Source of the DNA: Chloroflexota bacterium
GTDB taxonomy: Bacteria; Chloroflexota; Dehalococcoidia; DSTF01; JACRBR01
Assembly (NCBI GenBank): GCA_016213125.1
Contig: JACRBR010000116.1
Span: 1 to 5,374, forward strand
DNA: 5,374 bases
Reading direction: 5' to 3'
Made by a program: the position numbers and the translations under genes. This document shows, one piece after another, positions 1 to 3,539 of the stretch (within the stretch, counting starts at the first letter, position 1; every line of letters starts with the position of its first letter). The notes below the pieces were generated by a model that made no database searches, was not told the DNA's origin, and was given only the letters and a program-made list of their open reading frames with translations.

Positions 1-1
1 C

Positions 2-157
2 TGGTACGGCGCGCGCCGCGATCTCCGCGGTTGCCACCCGCGCGACCTCGTCGAGGCGATCTCCGACGCGGCCGTGTTCGACGGCCACGCCCCCGCACTC
101 ACCCCGGGCCTGCTCGACGAGGTGTGTGCCACCTACTTCCTGCACGATCCGAACTGA
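2..157 (+). CDS. C-terminal fragment, probable AAA-family ATPase
   Basis: The second frame is open from the left edge to a TGA at 155-157 and gives the last 51 residues of a protein whose start lies outside the window. The fragment reads WYGARRDLRGCHPRDLVEAI, then a short helix-like stretch, and ends with LTPGLLDEVCATYFLHDPN. The CHPRDL motif followed by an LTP..LLDE....YF ending recalls the C-terminal lid region of a group of uncharacterised AAA ATPases in Actinobacteria and Chloroflexota. That is family recall, not something the fragment proves, because the Walker A and B motifs are not in view. Third-position GC bias and the clean stop before a hairpin support real coding. The gene converges on the minus-strand operon, so the two probably share the intergenic terminator region. 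The coding call is firm and the family call is tentative. Confidence 0.6.
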   Translation, partial: WYGARRDLRGCHPRDLVEAISDAAVFDGHAPALTPGLLDEVCATYFLHDPN

Positions 158-385
158 CACAACCCCGGCGCGGCGGCCGACACCTGGCCGGTACGTACTC
201 CTCCTGATGCGTCTCAGCCGCCTCCTCGTCTCAAGACATGACGAGAGGCGGCTGAGGCGTTTCTGTGTATGGCGAAGGACACACCAACTCACCGCTGACG
301 CCTTCGCTTCCTCATGCGGGAGCGCCGGAGGTTCCTCTATCACGTCCCCCGTGAAACTCTGTGCGCTCGGTGCCTCTGTGGTGAA
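158..385. other. Convergent intergenic region
   Basis: This 228-base stretch lies between the stop codons of the plus-strand ATPase fragment and the minus-strand sulfurtransferase. The only strong structure in it is the hairpin at 209-260. A second, weaker inverted repeat pairs GCGAAGG (272-278) with CCTTCGC (301-307) across a 22-base loop and has no T-run on either side. Short open frames cross the region, but they have no ribosome-binding site and no recognisable protein, so I see no gene here. Confidence 0.6.
209..260. terminator. Long hairpin, probable transcription terminator between convergent genes
   Basis: The left arm CTCAGCCGCCTC (213-224) pairs exactly with GAGGCGGCTGAG (245-256). 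The stem extends outward through 209-212 with 257-260, including two G-T wobbles. It extends inward through 226-230 with 240-244, past a single bulged C at 225. This gives about 21 base pairs around a 9-base loop. On the plus strand the stem is followed by TTTCTGTGT, a weak U-rich tail. On the minus strand no T-run follows. It sits 51 bases after the ATPase stop and 126 bases beyond the sulfurtransferase stop, where a terminator for the plus-strand gene, or one shared by both, is expected. The tail is poor, so the call rests on stem quality and position. Confidence 0.65.
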
Positions 386-1198
386 TCACTCGATCGGCAG
401 GTCGTCCCGGTTGCCCCACTCCGCCCACGATCCGTCGTAGTTGCGGACGTTCGGGTACCCCAGGACGTGCTTCAGCACGAACCACGTGTGCACCGCCCTG
501 ACCCCGAGCTGGCAGTGCGCGAGTACTTCCTTATCGGGCGTGACGCCTTGCGATGCGTAGAGCGCTCTCAGCTCTTCCGTCGGCTTGAGCACGTTGTCGC
601 CTGCCGTGGCGTCCGTCCACTCAATATGCACCGCACTCGGAATGTGGCCCCCATGCTTCGCGCGGACGTTCGTCCCGTCGTACTCGTCCTCCGCCCGCAC
701 GTCCAGGATCACGCGGTCGCCCGCGCCGATCGCGTCCCGCACCTGCTGCCACGTCGCGCGGTTGGCCTCCGAGGGTGATGCCGGCTCCGGGTATCGCGCC
801 GGCGGCGGCCTAACGACGTCGCGCGTTACCGGACGCCCCTCGGCGAGCCACCGTTCGCGCCCGCCCTCCAGCACGTGGAACGGCCCCGGGTGGCGATAGA
901 AGTCCATCGTCCAGAACCCCCGGATCGCGTACGAGTTGTGCCGGTCGCCGTACCACACGACGATGGTCTCCGGCGTGATCCCGTAGCGGCTCATCAGCGC
1001 CGCGTACTGAGCCGGCGTCAGGACATCGCCCGCCGAGTCGTCGCCACTGCGCAGCAGGTGGGCGAAGTGGTCGCACCACTGCGCCCCGGGAATGTGCGCG
1101 TCGTCGTACGACTCCTTCGCGATGCTCGCCTCGATAACGCGCACGTTCGAATCGCCGAGGTGTTCCTGCATCCATTCCGGACCCACGAACGCGCTCAC
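386..1198 (-). CDS. Two-domain sulfurtransferase (rhodanese / thiosulfate sulfurtransferase)
   Basis: This 270-residue protein has two tandem rhodanese domains, about residues 4-125 and 145-268, the normal length for TST/SseA-type cytoplasmic enzymes. They transfer sulfane sulfur from thiosulfate or 3-mercaptopyruvate to cyanide or thiols. The catalytic loop of domain 2 reads CQLGVRAVHTWFVL, with the persulfide cysteine at Cys229. Domain 1 has Asp85 at the equivalent place (WYGDRHN), as in the inactive N-terminal domain of this family. Also visible are SYDDAHIPGA in domain 1, HIPSAVHI in domain 2 and the typical C-terminal WGNRDDLPIE. The loop resembles thiosulfate enzymes (CRxGxR) more than mercaptopyruvate enzymes (CGSGVT), but Gln replaces the usual Arg after the cysteine. 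The start is GTG at 1198-1196. It overlaps the thioesterase TGA by 4 nt (GTGA) and follows GGAGG with a 7-nt spacer. A longer frame to 1375 only reads through the thioesterase. It is the last gene of the operon. Confidence 0.9.
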   Translation of the reverse strand: MSAFVGPEWMQEHLGDSNVRVIEASIAKESYDDAHIPGAQWCDHFAHLLRSGDDSAGDVLTPAQYAALMSRYGITPETIVVWYGDRHNSYAIRGFWTMDFYRHPGPFHVLEGGRERWLAEGRPVTRDVVRPPPARYPEPASPSEANRATWQQVRDAIGAGDRVILDVRAEDEYDGTNVRAKHGGHIPSAVHIEWTDATAGDNVLKPTEELRALYASQGVTPDKEVLAHCQLGVRAVHTWFVLKHVLGYPNVRNYDGSWAEWGNRDDLPIE

Positions 1199-1674
1199 GT
1201 GACCACCTCCGGCGCATCTGTCCGTCCGGCGCGCTGCGCCAGCTCGGACATCTCTCCCGCAAAGCTCCTGTCGAGTTTCATGAACGTTCCGTCCGCCTCC
1301 GCCAGCAGCGCCCCGTCCGCGGCCTTCAGCTCCGCCCGTAACTCGATGAGCCGCCCACGGTTCTTTACGATCCACGCTTCGGCACGCAGCCGCTCATCCA
1401 TCGGCACTGGCCGCCGAAACCGGATGTTCAGGCGCGCCGTCGCGCCCCACTCCCGCGCGTAGTACACGGCGTAGCCCATCGCCTCGTCCAGCAGCGCCGA
1501 GACGACGCCGCCGTGCATCCGGCCCGGATATCCCTGCTGGAACGGCCGCGGCTCGTAGTCGCAGATCGTGCGGTCGCCCTCCAGCCGGAACTGCATGTGC
1601 AGGCCGTGTTCGTTCGCGTTGCCGCACGCGTAGCACAGCCGGGCCGGCGGCTGCGGTGCAATCTCGTCGCTCAT
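1195..1674 (-). CDS. PaaI-type hot-dog acyl-CoA thioesterase
   Basis: This is a 159-residue single hot-dog-fold protein, a normal length for PaaI/YdiI-type thioesterases, which hydrolyse acyl- or aryl-CoA thioesters as cytosolic oligomers. The N-terminus carries CYACGNANEHGLHMQF (Cys14, Cys17), a CxxCG..N..GL signature common in one PaaI subgroup and of unclear role. The core motif GRMHGGVVSALLDEAMGYAV follows, with HGG at 54-56 and the acidic pair Asp63-Glu64 of the hot-dog helix, where the catalytic acid of this family lies. The segment NIRFRRPVPMDERLRAEAWI is the usual second half of the sheet. The ATG at 1674 overlaps the upstream hydratase TGA as ATGA. The Shine-Dalgarno is only a weak GGTGG, which fits coupled translation. 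The in-frame ATG at 1854 reads Gly/Arg-rich shadow protein through the hydratase gene and was rejected. The substrate cannot be told from the sequence. Confidence 0.9.
   Translation of the reverse strand: MSDEIAPQPPARLCYACGNANEHGLHMQFRLEGDRTICDYEPRPFQQGYPGRMHGGVVSALLDEAMGYAVYYAREWGATARLNIRFRRPVPMDERLRAEAWIVKNRGRLIELRAELKAADGALLAEADGTFMKLDRSFAGEMSELAQRAGRTDAPEVVT
1206..1210 (-). promoter_or_regulatory. Shine-Dalgarno GGAGG fixing the GTG start of the sulfurtransferase
   Basis: The minus strand reads GGAGG, then seven bases, then GTG at 1198. This is the best ribosome-binding site in the operon. It lies inside the 3' end of the thioesterase gene. With the 4-nt GTGA overlap it identifies the non-ATG start and removes the need for the much longer upstream ATG at 1375. 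Confidence 0.85.
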
Positions 1675-2054
1675 CCCGCCACCGTCACGGACGCGCGGCC
1701 ATCGATCACCACCTCGCCGGATTGCGTCGCGCACTGCACCGCGTACTCGGCCACGCCCCCGGCTTCCTTCGCCAGCGCCGCCGAGGCCGTGACCGTGTCG
1801 CCCGGGCGTGTGGGCGCCTTGAACCGCACCTTCAGCTTGCCGCTCCGGCTCCACGCATCCCCGAATCGGCCGCGCATCATCTCACCGATGAGCGCCAGCA
1901 CCAGCATCCCGTGCGCGATCGGCCCCCCGAACGGCGTTGCCCGCGCGAACGCCGGGTCGACGTGGATCGGGTTGTGGTCGCCGGAGGCGTCAGCGTACGC
2001 ATCGATGCGCTCTTGCGTGATCTCCCGCACCACCGGCCGCACCTCCACGCTCAT
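1671..2054 (-). CDS. MaoC-like (R)-specific enoyl-CoA hydratase, catalytic hot-dog subunit
   Basis: This 127-residue hot-dog protein has the complete hydratase-2 signature: AYADASGDHNPIHVDPAFA, with catalytic Asp26 and His31 five residues apart, followed by GGPIAHGMLVLALIGEMM. Proteins with this motif add water to trans-2-enoyl-CoA or remove it from (R)-3-hydroxyacyl-CoA/ACP (PhaJ, MaoC, mycobacterial HadB). The second half, KVRFKAPTRPGDTVTASA, is the typical strand run of the fold. At this length it is one hot-dog unit and would need a partner or homodimer. The next gene upstream supplies a matching non-catalytic unit, as HadA does for HadB. The ATG at 2054 overlaps the upstream TGA (ATGA) and is preceded by GGGAGG with a 6-nt spacer. 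Whether the acyl carrier is CoA or ACP, and the chain length, cannot be read from the sequence. Confidence 0.92.
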   Translation of the reverse strand: MSVEVRPVVREITQERIDAYADASGDHNPIHVDPAFARATPFGGPIAHGMLVLALIGEMMRGRFGDAWSRSGKLKVRFKAPTRPGDTVTASAALAKEAGGVAEYAVQCATQSGEVVIDGRASVTVAG

Positions 2055-2509
2055 GCTCCCCCTCCCGGCGCCACATCCGCAGGCGCCACGCCCGCGGGTG
2101 CCACGATGGTCGAGCGCGCGCGTACCGCCACGCCGGCCTCCCCGGTTCTGTCCAGGCCAGCGTCTGCGACGATCTCGAACTCGATCACGCAGATGACGTA
2201 CCCCTGCCGCTCCGACCGCTGCGCCACCCGCCCCCGCATCGTGAGGCGCTCCCCCACCTGGAGCGTCCGGGCATGCTCGACCTCCTGCCCCGTGTGCAGC
2301 GAGCCCTCGGGCAGTGCGATCTCGCCCTGCAGCGCCTCCAATCCCAGCGCCGCGGCGGCGAGAGGCGGCACTGTATCGCCATAGTCGTTCTCGTCGCCGA
2401 CGGCGTCGAGGTACGCGGCGACCTCCGCGGCGGTCAGCGTGAACGTCGCGGGGGAGAACTCGTGGCCACGGGGAAAGGCAGTGATGCTTGTGCGGGCCGG
2501 AGAGGTCAT
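2051..2509 (-). CDS. FAS1-like (MaoC N-terminal type) dehydratase subunit, non-catalytic partner
   Basis: This 152-residue protein matches what I know of the FAS1-like dehydratase family (N-terminal half of MaoC dehydratases). GHEFSPATFTLTAAEVAAYL and AVGDENDYGD are followed by PPLAAAALGLEAL, LHTGQEVEHARTLQVGERL, then a strand run around residues 90-116. Where a catalytic subunit has GDxNPxH, this one reads GDENDYGD (residues 38-45) and lacks the histidine. It is therefore probably the substrate-binding, non-catalytic half of a heterodimer with the next gene, like mycobacterial HadA with HadB. The C-terminus (about 136-152) is an Ala/Pro/Gly-rich tail with a VAPAG/VAPAD repeat, probably disordered. 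The ATG at 2509 has no Shine-Dalgarno. A TAGCCT -10-like box ends only 7 bases upstream, suggesting leaderless initiation. It is the first gene of the four-gene operon. Confidence 0.87.
   Translation of the reverse strand: MTSPARTSITAFPRGHEFSPATFTLTAAEVAAYLDAVGDENDYGDTVPPLAAAALGLEALQGEIALPEGSLHTGQEVEHARTLQVGERLTMRGRVAQRSERQGYVICVIEFEIVADAGLDRTGEAGVAVRARSTIVAPAGVAPADVAPGGGA
2068..2105. repeat. Imperfect 15-bp tandem repeat in the dehydratase C-terminal tail
   Basis: GCGCCACATCCGCAG (2068-2082) is followed directly by GCGCCACGCCCGCGG (2083-2097) and then a partial third copy, GTGCCACG (2098-2105). On the minus strand the repeats encode VAPAD, VAPAG and part of another VAPA-like unit. The length is a multiple of three, so gain or loss of a copy would keep the frame. 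Confidence 0.7.
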
Positions 2510-2516
2510 CGGATGG

Positions 2517-2546
2517 AGGCTACGCAGGCGTTCGAGCCTGTGTCAA
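2517..2546 (-). promoter_or_regulatory. Probable promoter of the four-gene operon
   Basis: The minus strand carries a perfect TTGACA (2546-2541), an 18-base spacer and TAGCCT (2522-2517), a weak -10 matching TATAAT at the first, second and last positions. Only 7 bases separate this box from the dehydratase ATG at 2509. A normal transcription start would fall at or next to the A of the ATG and give a leaderless message. That agrees with the missing Shine-Dalgarno. The element lies in the 58-base gap after the HxlR gene, so the operon could also be reached by read-through from upstream. Confidence 0.5.
2525..2540. promoter_or_regulatory. Inverted repeat CAGGC-N6-GCCTG, candidate operator
   Basis: CAGGC (2525-2529) and GCCTG (2536-2540) form a 5-bp dyad with a 6-bp centre, placed wholly within the spacer between the -35-like and -10-like boxes of the operon promoter. 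A dimeric repressor bound there would block RNA polymerase. The nearest candidate is the HxlR protein encoded just upstream. The same half-site occurs twice, as CGCCTG at 2942-2947 and 2956-2961, beside the hxlR promoter. Function is inferred from position only. Confidence 0.4.
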
Positions 2547-2567
2547 CAACGGTGCGTTGGCGATGCG

Positions 2568-2915
2568 CTAGATGCAGGGCTCGTGCATGTACGACTCACC
2601 CCATTGCTCCAGCCGCACCAGCGCCTCGCCCAGCTGGCGGCCCTTCGGGGTCAGTTCGTACTCCACCCAGGGCGGCATCACGGCGATGATTGTCCGCGAC
2701 ACCACCTCCAGCTCCTCCAGGTTCTTCAGCCTGTCCCGCAGCGTCCGGGAGTTGCACCCGCCGACACCGACAGCCAGCTCGTTGAAGCGCAGCTTCCCGT
2801 TCATAAGCTCGTGGACGATGTGCGGCACCCACTTCTGGCCCAGGAGCGCCAGCGTCGCCCGAACCGGGCAGTAGGCATCGTTGGCGTCCATGACGAGTTT
2901 TCGCTCAAGCACCAT
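2568..2915 (-). CDS. HxlR-family winged-helix transcriptional regulator
   Basis: This 115-residue protein is a classic single-domain HxlR/DUF24 regulator, which binds DNA as a homodimer. It shows CPVRATLALLGQKWVPHIVHEL (helix 1-2), a turn KLRFNEL, the recognition-helix stretch SRTLRDRLKNLEELEVVSRT, the wing PPWVEYELTPKGRQL and a C-terminal dimerisation helix ending WGESYMHEPCI. Cys16 sits at the conserved cysteine just before LGxKW, the redox-sensing residue of YodB- and HypR-type members. Cys114 is one residue from the C-terminus, near where YodB has its partner cysteines. Cys54 (GGCNSRTL) is an unusual third cysteine. The start at ATG 2915 was chosen because a promoter-like element ends 9 bases upstream. 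ATG 2891 would give 107 residues and keep all motifs. Neither has a clear Shine-Dalgarno. It lies between a peroxiredoxin and the acyl-CoA operon on the same strand, and probably controls one or both as well as itself. Confidence 0.92.
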   Translation of the reverse strand: MVLERKLVMDANDAYCPVRATLALLGQKWVPHIVHELMNGKLRFNELAVGVGGCNSRTLRDRLKNLEELEVVSRTIIAVMPPWVEYELTPKGRQLGEALVRLEQWGESYMHEPCI

Positions 2916-2924
2916 AGCAATTCA

Positions 2925-2954
2925 TTTGTAACGCATGGAGACGCCTGCTGTAAA
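2925..2954 (-). promoter_or_regulatory. Probable promoter of the HxlR regulator
   Basis: The minus strand shows TTTACA (2954-2949, five of six to the -35 consensus), an 18-base spacer and TACAAA (2930-2925, four of six to the -10). Nine bases then lead to the ATG at 2915, which again implies a very short or absent leader. Two direct CAGGCG half-sites (minus strand, at 2956-2961 and 2942-2947) flank the -35 box, 14 bp apart, and could serve autoregulation. Confidence 0.45.
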
Positions 2955-2963
2955 GCGCCTGAC

Positions 2964-2990
2964 AGGTCCCGGCCAGGAGCGGCAAGACCT
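2964..2990 (-). terminator. Interrupted hairpin after the peroxiredoxin, weak terminator candidate
   Basis: AGGTC (2964-2968) pairs with GACCT (2986-2990). Inside, GGC and GCC form a further short stem around a 6-base loop. A second small hairpin, TCCCC/GGGGA (2998-3002 with 3010-3014), lies closer to the peroxiredoxin stop. Both lie in the 103-base gap between the peroxiredoxin and hxlR genes. Neither is followed by a T-run on the minus strand, so termination here is only a possibility. Confidence 0.25.
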
Positions 2991-3018
2991 CGTCCGATCC
3001 CCACACGCCGGGGAGCCG

Positions 3019-3465
3019 CTAGCCCAGCGCCGCCAGCGCAAGCTTCTGGTCCCGGATCTGGCCGGCGCCGTTGTGCTCCACGTACGTGATTTTGCCATCG
3101 CTATCGACCACGACCGTCAGCCGCTCTGCAACGCCCGCCGCCTCGTTCCAGCAGCCATAGCGTTGCGCCACGGCGCCCTTCATGTCGGCGAGCAGTGTGT
3201 ACGTCAGCCCTTCCTTTTCCTTGAATGCCTTCTGTGTGAACACGCTGTCCCGGCTGATCCCCAAGATCTGTGCGCCCTTCGACTCGAACAGCGATGTATC
3301 GTCGCGATACGCGCAGGCCTCCGTCGTGCAGAACGGTGAAAAGGCCAGCGGATAGAAGAAGATCACCACCGGCTTACCGCGCAGGCTCGATAGCGTCACG
3401 TCCTGGAAGCTGTCGCTCTTCAGGGTGAAGTCGGGCGCCTCCTGGCCGACCTGTACGTTGGCCAT
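3019..3465 (-). CDS. AhpE-like peroxiredoxin (AhpC/TSA family)
   Basis: This 148-residue thioredoxin-fold peroxidase reduces H2O2, organic hydroperoxides or peroxynitrite in the cytosol. The N-terminus reads VGQEAPDFTLKSD, the peroxidatic motif is FYPLAFSPFCTTEAC (P39-x3-S43-x2-C46), and the conserved Arg is R115 (AERLTVVVDSDG). GAVAQRYGCWNEAAGVAER and GQIRDQKLALAAL closely follow the M. tuberculosis AhpE pattern as I recall it, and the length agrees. Unlike one-cysteine AhpE it has Cys51 four residues after Cys46 (CxxxxC, as in BCP/PrxQ), a likely resolving cysteine, plus Cys105. The start at ATG 3465 was chosen because AAAGGAG stands seven bases upstream. The ATG at 3471 would leave only one base of spacing. 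It lies 74 bases after the GltD-like gene and 103 bases before hxlR. I found no clear promoter, so it may be co-transcribed with the flavoprotein. The electron donor is unknown. Confidence 0.92.
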   Translation of the reverse strand: MANVQVGQEAPDFTLKSDSFQDVTLSSLRGKPVVIFFYPLAFSPFCTTEACAYRDDTSLFESKGAQILGISRDSVFTQKAFKEKEGLTYTLLADMKGAVAQRYGCWNEAAGVAERLTVVVDSDGKITYVEHNGAGQIRDQKLALAALG

Positions 3466-3472
3466 ATCCATG

Positions 3473-3479
3473 CTCCTTT
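3473..3479 (-). promoter_or_regulatory. Shine-Dalgarno AAAGGAG deciding the peroxiredoxin start
   Basis: AAAGGAG on the minus strand lies 1 base before ATG 3471 and 7 bases before the in-frame ATG 3465. The 7-base spacing is normal and the 1-base spacing is not, so the protein most likely begins MANVQVGQEAP. Confidence 0.75.
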
Positions 3480-3539
3480 AGCTACGGGGTGTGTAGGTGT
3501 CGAGAAGATCGTAGCGAAGCGGCCGATCTAGGAGTAGCT

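Noticed and set aside
1199..1375. N-terminal extension of the sulfurtransferase to ATG 1375
   Set aside because: The added residues are Gly/Arg-rich shadow of the thioesterase gene. The GTG at 1198 has an ideal Shine-Dalgarno and a 4-nt overlap, and yields normal family length.
1675..1854. N-terminal extension of the thioesterase to ATG 1854
   Set aside because: It reads low-complexity Gly/Arg protein through the MaoC gene. The ATG at 1674 overlaps the upstream stop and starts just before the family signature.
1513..2384. Two long overlapping plus-strand frames opposite the hot-dog genes
   Set aside because: Their composition is typical of GC-rich antisense shadow (Arg/Pro/Ala), and the minus strand carries three recognisable proteins here.
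3480..3539. GATCG/CGATC inverted repeat in the gap before the peroxiredoxin as a terminator or operator
   Set aside because: The arms are only 5 bp with a 12-base loop and no T-run, which is weak enough to be chance.
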